From Dolosigranulum savutiense (GTDB taxonomy: Bacteria > Bacillota > Bacilli > Lactobacillales > Carnobacteriaceae_A), in NCBI RefSeq assembly GCF_039830095.1, contig NZ_CP142435.1:1-64000 (forward strand): 64,000 nucleotides of DNA, written 5' to 3'. Position numbers and translations under genes: made by a program. Below are positions 17,642 through 26,805 of the stretch, piece after piece; the first letter of the stretch is position 1, and the number at the start of each line of letters is the position of its first letter. The notes beneath the pieces were generated by a model, which saw only the letters and a list, made by a program, of their open reading frames with translations, did no database searches and was not told the origin of the DNA.

Positions 17642-19861
17642 TTAGTTGCGCTTTACTTCGACCATTTCGTACGCTTCAATAACGTCATCAATCTTAATAT
17701 CATTAAAGTTCTCAATCGTCAACCCACATTCAAACCCATTAGATACTTCTTTGGCATCGTCTTGGAATCGTTTCAGGCTTGAGAGTTCTCCTTCATACTT
17801 CACAACACCTTGACGGATAACACGAACCGAGCTAGAACGCTTAATAACCCCGTCGCTAACGTAACATCCAGCAATAGTTCCGACTTTAGAGACATTAAAT
17901 GTTTCACGGACAGTCGCTTGACCTGTTACTTTTTCTTCAAACTCTGGGTCCAGCATTCCTTTCATTGCCGATTCAATCTCATCAATGGCATTATAAATAA
18001 CGCGGTGAGTTCGAATGTCAATTTGTTCACGGTTGGCGCTCTCTTGTGCTTGTGGTGTTGGACGTACATTAAATCCAATAATGATAGAACCACTTGCTGA
18101 AGCAAGTGTCACATCACTTTCATTAATCGCACCGACACCTGTGTGAACAATCTTAATTTTCACACCTTCAACTTCGATTTTTTCAAGGCTAGCTACAATC
18201 GCTTCAACTGAACCTTGTACGTCCCCTTTTACGATAACCGTAATTTCTTTTAATTCGCCTTCTTCAATCGAATCGAATAAGTTCTCAAGGGTTACTTTTT
18301 GGACAGCATTACGTTGTGCTTCGTTCGCTGCTTCCGCACGAGATTGACCGATTGAACGGGCTTTTTTCTCATCATCGAAGACAACGAAACGATCTCCTGC
18401 TTGTGGCGTATCATTCAATCCAGTAATCTCTACTGGCATTGATGGTCCTGCTTGTTTTACACGTTGACCTTGATCATTCGTCATCGTACGGATACGACCG
18501 TTTGCTGTTCCGACTACAATTGGATCACCATGTTTCAAGGTTCCTTCTTGTACAAGTAATGTCGCAATTGGGCCTTGTGCTTTGTCTAGACGTGCTTCTA
18601 AAACAGTTCCGATGGCTAGACGTGTCGGGTCTGCCTTCAATTCTTCCACTTCAGCAACAAGAAGAATCATTTCTAATAATTCTTCTAAGTTCTGGTTAAA
18701 CTTCGCTGAAATTTCAACAAATATAGTTTGGCCACCCCAGTCTTCCGGAATTAATTCATATTGAGATAGTTCCTGCATGACTTGTTGTGGGTTAGCTTCT
18801 GGTTTATCGATTTTATTAACAGCGACGATAATCGGTACTTCAGCTGCTTTTGCATGGTTAATCGCTTCAACAGTCTGTGGCATAACGCCATCATCAGCTG
18901 CTACAACGATAATCGCAATATCGGTTACATCAGCTCCACGTGCTCGCATAGTTGTGAAAGCTGCGTGCCCTGGTGTATCTAAGAAGGTGATGGGTTTACC
19001 CTCAACTTCTAGTTGGTATGCACCAATGTGTTGGGTAATTCCACCTGCTTCTCCATCTGCGACTTTTTCTTGACGAAGTGTATCAAGTAAGGTGGTTTTC
19101 CCGTGGTCAACGTGTCCCATGATAGTAACAGTTGGTGGGCGTAATGTTAAGTTTTCTTCATTAACTTCTTGCTCAAAGTAAGTGTCGAAGTCTGTTTCAT
19201 CGATTTCGACTTTTTCTTGAGCTTGTACACCATACTCTTCTAAAATAATTTCAATTGAGTCACTATCAAGTGATTGGTTCTTGTTAGCAACAACACCCAT
19301 CATAAATAATTTTTTGACAATTTCAGCAGCTGGCTTATACAATTCTTTTGCCAATTCTGCAACAGTCATGCCCTCTGTATACTCTACTACCTCTGGCAAA
19401 GGCTTACTCTTTGTTGGCTGTGATGACTGGTTCTGCTGCTTGTGATCAGTGTTTGTCTTACGCTTTGTTCGGTTCCCAGCTGGTCCACCATTAATCCCAC
19501 GATGCTGACGCGAATGACGCTTTTTCGAGCGATTTTGACGCTCTTTTGCTTTTTGCTTCTCGCTAGTCGTTCGCTTCTCTGGATTTAGGTTCGTCTTCTT
19601 ATCAGACGATTGCTGTTGCTTATGCTTGTTATTTTTTGACTTCGATTGTTCAGTTTGTTTTTTCTCTGATTGATTTGAAGCATCTTTTGTTTGTTTATTT
19701 GTTTTATTATTCATAAATTCTTTTAATTTCGCCATTTCATTATCGTTAATTGTTGCCATATGACTGCTGTAATCTAACCCAGCATCTTGGGCAATTTCCA
19801 AAAGTTCTTTACTGGACATATCCTGTTCTCTTGCAAATTGATATATACGTTTTTTACTCAT
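17642..19861 (-). CDS. infB: Translation initiation factor IF-2
   Basis: GTPase that recruits fMet-tRNA to the 30S subunit, 739 residues. An IF2_N domain at 1-52 is followed by a long lysine/glutamine-rich disordered linker (53-155), a second IF2_N module (155-210), and the G domain with G1 GHVDHGKTT (249-257), G3 DTPGH and G4 NKID. The domain II/III/IV C-terminal half ends in the fMet-tRNA-binding barrel. The N-terminal region is shorter than in Enterobacteria, as is common in Lactobacillales. Confidence 0.98.
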   Translation of the reverse strand: MSKKRIYQFAREQDMSSKELLEIAQDAGLDYSSHMATINDNEMAKLKEFMNNKTNKQTKDASNQSEKKQTEQSKSKNNKHKQQQSSDKKTNLNPEKRTTSEKQKAKERQNRSKKRHSRQHRGINGGPAGNRTKRKTNTDHKQQNQSSQPTKSKPLPEVVEYTEGMTVAELAKELYKPAAEIVKKLFMMGVVANKNQSLDSDSIEIILEEYGVQAQEKVEIDETDFDTYFEQEVNEENLTLRPPTVTIMGHVDHGKTTLLDTLRQEKVADGEAGGITQHIGAYQLEVEGKPITFLDTPGHAAFTTMRARGADVTDIAIIVVAADDGVMPQTVEAINHAKAAEVPIIVAVNKIDKPEANPQQVMQELSQYELIPEDWGGQTIFVEISAKFNQNLEELLEMILLVAEVEELKADPTRLAIGTVLEARLDKAQGPIATLLVQEGTLKHGDPIVVGTANGRIRTMTNDQGQRVKQAGPSMPVEITGLNDTPQAGDRFVVFDDEKKARSIGQSRAEAANEAQRNAVQKVTLENLFDSIEEGELKEITVIVKGDVQGSVEAIVASLEKIEVEGVKIKIVHTGVGAINESDVTLASASGSIIIGFNVRPTPQAQESANREQIDIRTHRVIYNAIDEIESAMKGMLDPEFEEKVTGQATVRETFNVSKVGTIAGCYVSDGVIKRSSSVRVIRQGVVKYEGELSSLKRFQDDAKEVSNGFECGLTIENFNDIKIDDVIEAYEMVEVKRN

Positions 19862-19865
19862 ACAA

Positions 19866-20171
19866 TCACCTTTCTGTCAATTGTTTAAAAGATTTGACAA
19901 AGCCACTATCGATTAATGCACAATTTGTCCGGTTCTTTCCAATTGCTCTTGAAATTTCCTCTTGTGTGAATCCTGAAAATAATGGTACATCGTAGGATTC
20001 GCACTTATCATTAAATATTTTTTGGGTATTTGGACTGGCATCACTGGCCATGATGACTAATTTCGCTCGTGTACTGCGAACAGCATCCAATGTAGCTCCT
20101 TGACCCGTCTTCAACTTGCCTGCTTTCATGGCAAGGCCTAATAAATTAAGTGCTTTTTCTTTATTGATCAT
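19866..20171 (-). CDS. ylxQ: L7Ae/L30e-family RNA-binding protein YlxQ
   Basis: A 101-residue protein of the L7Ae fold, seen in [23 protein letters not shown] and [10 protein letters not shown]. Relatives bind kink-turn RNAs; the cellular target of YlxQ is not established. Its start lies inside rnpM, giving an 11-base overlap and likely coupled translation. Its position in the nusA-infB operon is typical of Firmicutes. Confidence 0.9.
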   Translation of the reverse strand: MINKEKALNLLGLAMKAGKLKTGQGATLDAVRSTRAKLVIMASDASPNTQKIFNDKCESYDVPLFSGFTQEEISRAIGKNRTNCALIDSGFVKSFKQLTER

Positions 20172-20454
20172 TTAATAATTCCATTCGTGCTAATTTGTAA
20201 TCTACATGATCGATTAATTCATCAAAAAACTCAGCCGACACTTCTGTATTCAAGGCTTGACTTAATTTTTGAGAATTTTTCATCGATTCAAGGAGTTGAA
20301 GATCCATTGATACATAGGCACCACGGCCATTTTTTTTGCCGGTTGGATCGATTGCTACCGATTTATCTGGGTTGCGAACAATCCGAACCATTTCTTTTTT
20401 AGGTTTCATCTCACCTGATAAGACACATTTTCGCATCGGCGTTTTTTTGGCCAT
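20161..20454 (-). CDS. rnpM: RNase P modulator RnpM (YlxR, DUF448)
   Basis: A 97-residue DUF448 protein with the characteristic MRKCVLSGEMKPKKEMVRIV start and the GRGAYVSMD motif. In Bacillus the homologue was shown to bind RNase P RNA and modulate its activity. The C-terminal 15 or so residues overlap the ylxQ frame. It lies between nusA and ylxQ, the standard location. Confidence 0.92.
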   Translation of the reverse strand: MAKKTPMRKCVLSGEMKPKKEMVRIVRNPDKSVAIDPTGKKNGRGAYVSMDLQLLESMKNSQKLSQALNTEVSAEFFDELIDHVDYKLARMELLNDQ

Positions 20455-20475
20455 GTTTCATCTCTCCTCAACTTT

Positions 20476-21750
20476 TTATTCTGCTTCAGAATCGTCGTCT
20501 AAACTCTCGAGACCTTCATTTTCTTCCGTTTCAGAAAAGTCTAATTCTTCTTCAACTTCTTCTATTTGGTTGTTTTCAAGCTCTTGGAAGAACTCATCTA
20601 CTTCAGTATCCGTTTCAGCTGAATTGTCCTCTATAGAATCTGTTAATACTTCCGAAGACTCCTCAGCTGATTTATCTACTTCTTCTGACGATTCAGCTAA
20701 TGCTTCACGTTCCAATTCTTCCATTTCAACATCAGATTTAATATCGATCTTGTAGCCGGTTAATTTAGCTGCTAGGCGAACATTCTGACCACGTTTACCA
20801 ATTGCTAATGACAGTTGATAATCCGGAACGACAACGACACACGATTGTTCGATATCATCGAAGCGAACGTCGAGTACTTCAGCCGGATTCAAGGCATTCT
20901 GGATAAAGACGGCCGGATCATCACTCCACTCGACAATATCCATGTTTTCCCCATTCAACTCATCAACAATCACTTGAACACGTGCCCCTTTAGGACCGAC
21001 ACATGTTCCGACTGCATCTACAGCTTCATCACGAGAAGTCACTGCAACTTTTGAGCGATCTCCTGCTTCACGTGCAACAGACATAATCTCAACTGTCCCA
21101 TCATAAATTTCAGGAACTTCCTGCTCGAATAAGCGTTTAATCAAGCCAGGATGCGTACGACTCACGAAAACTTGCGGTCCTTTCGTTGAATCTTCCACAT
21201 TGCTGACGTACACTTTAATTCGATCATGCGCATTATATTGCTCGCCCTCAATTTGGTCGCGCTGAGACAAGACAGCTTCTACTTTACCTAAATCAATGTA
21301 GATAAAACGATCATCTTGACGCTCAACCGTTCCTGTCATCAAATCATCTTGATATTCGATGTATTCGTTGTAGATAATAGAGCGTTCTGCTTCTCTCATC
21401 CGTTGCATCACTACTTGTTTAGCCGTTTGAGCTGCAATTCGACCAAAATTCTCTGGAGTGACTTCGAACTTAATTTTGTCCCCTGGCTCGTAAGCTCGGT
21501 TGCGTTCGCGTGCATCAACTAAGGCAATCTCAGACTGTGAATCGAATACCTCATCAACAACTTCTTTTACTTGTAGAACTTTAATATCTCCCGTATCGGT
21601 ATCAAATGTTACTTCAACATTTTGAGATGTTCCGTAATGACGCTTATAAGCAGCGATTAAGGCTGCCTCTAGTGCTTCAGAGACAATTTCTTTCGAAATC
21701 CCTTTTTCTTTCTCCAAGATTTCCAGTGCGCCAACTAATTTCTGGTTCAT
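20476..21750 (-). CDS. nusA: Transcription termination/antitermination factor NusA
   Basis: RNA polymerase-binding elongation factor, 424 residues. The N-terminal RNAP-binding domain (1-125), S1 domain (GTVERQDDRFIYIDLGKVEAVL, about 135-200) and two KH domains (about 225-350, ending GKRGQNVRLAAKLTGYKIDI) are all visible. The last 70 residues are a Glu/Ser/Asp-rich disordered tail rather than the AR repeats of Proteobacteria. The operon leader carries a terminator hairpin at 22274-22307, which could make this gene self-limiting. Confidence 0.97.
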   Translation of the reverse strand: MNQKLVGALEILEKEKGISKEIVSEALEAALIAAYKRHYGTSQNVEVTFDTDTGDIKVLQVKEVVDEVFDSQSEIALVDARERNRAYEPGDKIKFEVTPENFGRIAAQTAKQVVMQRMREAERSIIYNEYIEYQDDLMTGTVERQDDRFIYIDLGKVEAVLSQRDQIEGEQYNAHDRIKVYVSNVEDSTKGPQVFVSRTHPGLIKRLFEQEVPEIYDGTVEIMSVAREAGDRSKVAVTSRDEAVDAVGTCVGPKGARVQVIVDELNGENMDIVEWSDDPAVFIQNALNPAEVLDVRFDDIEQSCVVVVPDYQLSLAIGKRGQNVRLAAKLTGYKIDIKSDVEMEELEREALAESSEEVDKSAEESSEVLTDSIEDNSAETDTEVDEFFQELENNQIEEVEEELDFSETEENEGLESLDDDSEAE

Positions 21751-21767
21751 AATTCTCTCCTTCGAAT

Positions 21768-22238
21768 CTAAAATTCAATTGCTATACGTGCTTTAGAAAT
21801 ATTTTCGCGCTGAATTTCAACTTCTTTTATGCGCGTTTTTTCTTTGTAATTCATTGTAATCGTGTTTTCATCGGTACTTAGCAAACGGCCTTCATATGAA
21901 TTATACGGGCCAATCATATTGTACAACTTCACATGAATATATTCACCAACCGCTTGATCGATATCTTCTCGTGTCTTAAGTGGACGTTCTGCCCCCGGTG
22001 ACGAGACTTCTAGATAATACGCTTGCGGAATAAAGTTTTCCGGTTGCTGATCTAAGACAGCTGATACTTTTTCGCTGAAGAATGTACAATCATCCAAGCT
22101 AACACCGCCAACTTTATCAATATAAATTCTTAAAAACCAGTTTTGCCCTTCTTTCAAGTATTCCAAATCAACAAGTTGATAACCGCTCTCTTGAGCAATC
22201 GGTGTAATCATTTCTTCAACTTTTTCTACAATACTCAT
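21768..22238 (-). CDS. rimP: Ribosome maturation factor RimP
   Basis: A 156-residue protein for 30S maturation. The family pattern VDLEYLKEGQNWFLRIYIDK, GGVSLDDC and YLEVSSPGAERPL is clear. The frame is open back to GTG 22307, but those 23 codons run through a terminator hairpin; the normal N terminus MSIVEKVEEMI starts at ATG 22238, with AAAGAAG upstream. First gene of the nusA-infB operon. Confidence 0.93.
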   Translation of the reverse strand: MSIVEKVEEMITPIAQESGYQLVDLEYLKEGQNWFLRIYIDKVGGVSLDDCTFFSEKVSAVLDQQPENFIPQAYYLEVSSPGAERPLKTREDIDQAVGEYIHVKLYNMIGPYNSYEGRLLSTDENTITMNYKEKTRIKEVEIQRENISKARIAIEF

Positions 22239-22273
22239 TTTAGCTTCTTTCCCCACTTTCAATTCATACCTTG

Positions 22274-22307
22274 TCGTTAAAAAGAGTGAGTGCTTCAATG
22301 CACTCAC
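22274..22307 (-). terminator. Terminator hairpin in the rimP-nusA leader
   Basis: Perfect 8-bp stem GTGAGTGC/GCACTCAC with a 6-base loop, then TCTTTTT on the minus strand. It is about 95 bases after the polC stop but also downstream of a good promoter (22349-22377), so it may act as an attenuator of the operon as well as the polC terminator. Confidence 0.85.
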
Positions 22308-22348
22308 CCCCTTCTGAATATCTAACTTCTACGACCTCTTGCTAGTTC

Positions 22349-22377
22349 ATATTACCATATATTTTGTTTGAACGCAA
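22349..22377 (-). promoter_or_regulatory. Promoter of the rimP-nusA-infB operon
   Basis: TTGCGT and TAATAT are separated by 17 bases in the gap between polC and rimP. The predicted start is near 22342, about 100 bases ahead of rimP. Confidence 0.6.
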
Positions 22378-22402
22378 CTGTTAACCTTGAAGCACCCTTA
22401 TT

Positions 22403-25400
22403 TTACAAATCGAATAGTGACAATTGGTTCTCGTCAGGCAAGTGATCTACAACATGATTCACACTGAAGTATTCCATCACCGTTTTAGATACTTTACCGC
22501 GTTTGGATAAATCTTCTTTAGATAAGAAATCACTATCTTCTCGCGCTTGTACAATCGCTTGAGCAACACTAGAGCCAAGTGAAGGAACTGCCCGGAACGG
22601 AGCTAAGAGCGTTTTCTCATCCTTCACTAGAAAATCGGTGGCATGTGATTCATCAATATTAACCATCTCGAAATGAAAGCCCCGTTCGATCATTTCATTA
22701 GCCAGTTCCAGAACTGTCAATAGCGAACGATCTTTAGCGGTTTGGTCATACCCTTTGTCATTGATTTCTTTAATAGCGGCTTTTACTGAATTCTTCCCTT
22801 GTGTCATAGCCACTAAGTCAAAATCACTGGCCCGAACAGAAAAGTACGCTGCATAATAATAGAGTGGGTGGTGAACCTTGAAGTAAGCCACCCTGAGCGC
22901 CATCAAGACATAAGCGGCGGCATGAGCTTTCGGGAACATATATTTAATTTTCAAGCAGGAATCAATGTACCATTGAGGCACTCCATGTTCCTTCATCTCA
23001 GCAATCCATTCCTCGCTAAGCCCTCGACCTTTTCGTACAAATTCCATAATCTTAAAAGCTAAATCATCATCTAAACCTTGGTGTTGTAAATAAACCATAA
23101 TATCATCACGACACCCAATCACTTCGGATAGTGGGATATTTCGCTTCCGAATCAACTCTTCTGCATTATCTAGCCACACATCGGTCCCATGTGATAACCC
23201 AGAAATCTGAAGCAATTCAGAGAAGGTTGATGGATGCGTCTGCTCCAACATCCCCCGCACAAAACCAGTTCCGAACTCAGGAATACCCAGTGTTCCTGTC
23301 TTAGAAAAAATTTGTTCTGCTGTTACACCAAGCACTTCTGGTCCACTGAAAATCTTCATTACCTCTTCATCGCTCACCGGAATTGTCTGTGGATCAATCC
23401 CGGATAAATCTTGTAACTTCCGAATCATCGTTGGATCATCGTGACCCAGAATATCAAGCTTCAGTAGGTTATCATGAATGGAATGGAAATCGAAGTGCGT
23501 TGTCTTCCACTCTGCTTCTTGGTCATCGGCTGGATACTGAATAGGTGTGAAATCATAAATATCCATATCATTCGGCACAACAATAATACCACCCGGGTGC
23601 TGACCGGTTGATCGACGCACTCCCGTCAAACCTTTGGCCAAGCGATCAATTTCTGGCTTGCGGTAGGTCAATTGCTTATCGCCCTCATATCCTTTCACAA
23701 AGCCAAAAGCAGTCTTATCGGCAATGGTTGTAATCGTTCCTGCTCGATAAACATAATCTTCTCCGAACAGTTCCTTCGTATAATTATGCGCATGCGCCTG
23801 ATATTCTCCTGAAAAGTTTAGATCAATATCGGGAACCTTATCTCCTTTGAAACCTAAAAATGTCTCAAATGGAATGTCATGACCGTCTGAGTCCATTTTA
23901 GTTCCACATTCCGGGCAATTCTTCTCAGCTAAATCAAAGCCGGACCCCACTTCTCCTTCCGTAAAAAAGTGAGAATACTGACACTTAGGACATCGGTAAT
24001 GTGGCGCTAACGGATTCACTTCAGTAATGCCTGTCATGGTTGCTACAAAACTTGACCCGACCGATCCTCGTGAACCGACCAAGTACCCATCTTGAACACT
24101 TTTATTCACTAATTTTTGTGAAATCAAGTAAATAACAGAGAACCCATTCCCAATAATACTATCTAACTCTTTTTCCAAGCGTTTTTGAACAAGCTCTGGC
24201 AATGGATCACCGTATAATTCTCGAGCTTTATCAAAACTCATCTGACGGATTTCTGCTTCTGCTCCCTCCATCTTTGGCGTATAGAGATCCGTTCGCACCG
24301 GCGAAATAATATCAATGGAATCCGCAATTTTATGCGTATTGTCAATGACGATCTCTTCAGCTAATTCCGGCTCTAAGAACGAAAATGCTGTTAACATTTC
24401 ATCCGTTGTTCTAAAGTGCACTTGTGGATTTCGTGTATGCGCACGCGCACCTTTTTTCGAGGTTTCCAACAAAATGTCACGGAATATAGCATCTCTCGGT
24501 TCCAGATAATGCACATTGCCCACTGCGACAGGATATTTATTCTCATTGTGCGCTAGTTTAATTAAGTTTCGCAAAATATCTTCCAAATTGGCCTCGTCTT
24601 GAATTAATTCACGATCAATTAAGTCAATATAAGCTTCTTTAGGCATCAGTTCAATGTAGTCATAATACTTAGAAACACTCCGCGCTTCATCCATTCCCTT
24701 TTGCATCATTGCTTCAAAAACTTCTCCTTGCCCGCAGCCACTCCCGACAAGCAAGCCGTCCCGATATTTATTAAGCAATGACTTGGGTACACGGGGTACC
24801 CGATAATAATAATGAGTTAATGATTCTGACACAATTTTAAACAAGTTTTTCAAGCCCGTCGCATTTTTCACTAAAATGGTAGCATGTGTTGGACGCGCTT
24901 GTTTGTACGCATCACCTTCTCCAACTCGATCATTAAGTGAGCGGTGTGTTTCCATTTGAAATTTATCTCTCGCTTCTTTGAGAAAAATCCAGAGTAAACG
25001 AGCGGTTGTTTGCGAATCATAAATAGCTCGGTGATGCTGTTCTAAAGCCACATCATAACGTTTTGCTAACGTATTTAGACGGTGTGTTTTAATATTGGGG
25101 TGAAGCGTCCGGGATAGCTCTAACGTATCGATCACAGGTAATGTGGACTCACCAAGTTGATGATTATTGTATGCCGCATTCAAAAACCCCATATCGAAGC
25201 TAGCATTATGCGCCACCAAAATCGTATCTTTAGTGAATGCTTTGAAGGCTTCCAGTACTTCCTCTTCTGATTTTGAGCCCCGGACCATGTCATCGGTTAT
25301 TCCCGTTAAGTTAATCGTCGTCTCTGACAATTCATGACCAGGATCGATAAATTCTTGAAATTCTTCAATGATTTGGCCGTCTACCATCTTCACGGCAGCC

Positions 25401-26734
25401 AGCTCAATAATTTTGTCATAAATAGCTGACAAACCTGTCGTCTCCACATCAAAAACGACATAAGTTGCTTCTTGCAAGTTCAATTCGGCTGGATGATAGG
25501 CTACTGGAACACCATCATCAACTAAATAAGCTTCTAGCCCGTAAATCATCTTTATACCATGCTTTTGGGCAGCGAAGTGAGCATCAGGATATCCTTGCAA
25601 CACCGCATGATCACTTAAAGCAACAGCCGCATGACCAAATTCAGCTGCTTTTTCGACCAATTCTGTTGGGCTCACAACGGAATCCATCTGACTCATCGTT
25701 GAATGCGCATGTAATTCAATGCGCTTACGATCATCTGGGGCAGTATCTTTACGCGATTCTTTTTTAATTTCTTGCAAACTCTGTACCATCATTACAATAT
25801 CTTTATCAAAGGTATCTTCTTGTACACGACCACGTGCGCGCATCCACACTCCCTCTTTAATCAGCTCAGCAGTGGCTTCTTCATTCGGATTTAAGAACTT
25901 TTTCAACCTGAATGAAGAAGTATAATCCGTCATGCTCATCAAGAGGAGTTTTCGACCTGAACGCAGGTCACGAATAGTAACGTCAAATAAATATCCTTCA
26001 AATGTCACTTGACCTTCTTCACTCACCACAGTTTGCATCTCACGAATAGGGTCATTCTCTGGAATATCGCGTCCAATTTGAATTGGACCACTTGGCGTAT
26101 CCACGTGAGCCTGCTGTTGTTGCTGACGAGCTTGCACTTCATGGAATTGCTCCGTTAAGCGCTGTGCGAGTGCCTCATCTTGTTTTTCTTTCTCTTCTTT
26201 GAATTCATTCACCTTATCTTGGCTCTTCTGTTTGTCCACGACTGGCTCAATTCGGAAGTTATCAGGAAATCCTACCTGATGATACGCCGCATTGATGACC
26301 GCAAAAAAATCTTGCTTAAATTTATCTAACGTTAATTCATGTTCAATATAAAAAATCGGCTTCCCTTGCTTTATAACCGGGGTTGACTCAGCAAATAATT
26401 GATTGCACAACGGGGAATCAATCTCGCTTAATTGACAAGCCACTCGCCAATAATCGGTCATATCCGCTTCATCATACGTCTTATCTTCTGTACTAATGGT
26501 TAAATGAATCGTTGCAATATCAGCAAATGTACGATCCAATTGACTTCTTAACAAAATATACTGATCAACTGGCAATAATGAGGGGAATTGTAACTGCAAA
26601 TTCCACTGGTGTTTACTTTTTAATACGGTCAGTGACTGAATTTCTCCGCGCTTTAATTCTGAATAATTACTTTGTTCAGCTAGATTAAGCTGTTTTAACA
26701 ATACTTGAAATAAGTCGTGACGATCTAATGCCAT
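22403..26734 (-). CDS. polC: DNA polymerase III PolC-type (alpha subunit with proofreading)
   Basis: Main replicative polymerase of Gram-positives, 1443 residues. N-terminal region and OB fold (about 220-330), then a PHP domain starting ELHAHSTMSQMD (about 340) which is interrupted by the DEDD exonuclease (Asp429/Glu431 in FDVETTGL, to about 600). The PHP then resumes, followed by the palm and fingers, a Cys4 zinc site (CPKC and CPEC) and the catalytic GDKVPDIDLNFSG. Last gene of uppS-cdsA-rseP-proS-polC; the next promoter starts the rimP operon. Confidence 0.98.
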   Translation of the reverse strand: MALDRHDLFQVLLKQLNLAEQSNYSELKRGEIQSLTVLKSKHQWNLQLQFPSLLPVDQYILLRSQLDRTFADIATIHLTISTEDKTYDEADMTDYWRVACQLSEIDSPLCNQLFAESTPVIKQGKPIFYIEHELTLDKFKQDFFAVINAAYHQVGFPDNFRIEPVVDKQKSQDKVNEFKEEKEKQDEALAQRLTEQFHEVQARQQQQQAHVDTPSGPIQIGRDIPENDPIREMQTVVSEEGQVTFEGYLFDVTIRDLRSGRKLLLMSMTDYTSSFRLKKFLNPNEEATAELIKEGVWMRARGRVQEDTFDKDIVMMVQSLQEIKKESRKDTAPDDRKRIELHAHSTMSQMDSVVSPTELVEKAAEFGHAAVALSDHAVLQGYPDAHFAAQKHGIKMIYGLEAYLVDDGVPVAYHPAELNLQEATYVVFDVETTGLSAIYDKIIELAAVKMVDGQIIEEFQEFIDPGHELSETTINLTGITDDMVRGSKSEEEVLEAFKAFTKDTILVAHNASFDMGFLNAAYNNHQLGESTLPVIDTLELSRTLHPNIKTHRLNTLAKRYDVALEQHHRAIYDSQTTARLLWIFLKEARDKFQMETHRSLNDRVGEGDAYKQARPTHATILVKNATGLKNLFKIVSESLTHYYYRVPRVPKSLLNKYRDGLLVGSGCGQGEVFEAMMQKGMDEARSVSKYYDYIELMPKEAYIDLIDRELIQDEANLEDILRNLIKLAHNENKYPVAVGNVHYLEPRDAIFRDILLETSKKGARAHTRNPQVHFRTTDEMLTAFSFLEPELAEEIVIDNTHKIADSIDIISPVRTDLYTPKMEGAEAEIRQMSFDKARELYGDPLPELVQKRLEKELDSIIGNGFSVIYLISQKLVNKSVQDGYLVGSRGSVGSSFVATMTGITEVNPLAPHYRCPKCQYSHFFTEGEVGSGFDLAEKNCPECGTKMDSDGHDIPFETFLGFKGDKVPDIDLNFSGEYQAHAHNYTKELFGEDYVYRAGTITTIADKTAFGFVKGYEGDKQLTYRKPEIDRLAKGLTGVRRSTGQHPGGIIVVPNDMDIYDFTPIQYPADDQEAEWKTTHFDFHSIHDNLLKLDILGHDDPTMIRKLQDLSGIDPQTIPVSDEEVMKIFSGPEVLGVTAEQIFSKTGTLGIPEFGTGFVRGMLEQTHPSTFSELLQISGLSHGTDVWLDNAEELIRKRNIPLSEVIGCRDDIMVYLQHQGLDDDLAFKIMEFVRKGRGLSEEWIAEMKEHGVPQWYIDSCLKIKYMFPKAHAAAYVLMALRVAYFKVHHPLYYYAAYFSVRASDFDLVAMTQGKNSVKAAIKEINDKGYDQTAKDRSLLTVLELANEMIERGFHFEMVNIDESHATDFLVKDEKTLLAPFRAVPSLGSSVAQAIVQAREDSDFLSKEDLSKRGKVSKTVMEYFSVNHVVDHLPDENQLSLFDL

Positions 26735-26763
26735 ATTCTACCTACTTTCATTGCACTTAAATA

Positions 26764-26793
26764 ATTAGGAGAGGAAATAATCCCTCTCCTAAT
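26764..26793. other. Perfect hairpin between proS and polC
   Basis: ATTAGGAGAGG and CCTCTCCTAAT form an uninterrupted 11-bp stem with an 8-base loop. Only TATTTAAG follows on the minus strand, so it is at best a weak terminator; it may instead tune polC expression or mark an RNA processing site. Confidence 0.7.
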
Positions 26794-26805
26794 ATGATTT
26801 GTTAA

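Noticed and set aside
20336-20755. A 139-codon serine-rich frame on the plus strand
   Set aside because: Mirror of the acidic tail of nusA; poly-Ser arises from antisense Glu/Asp codons.
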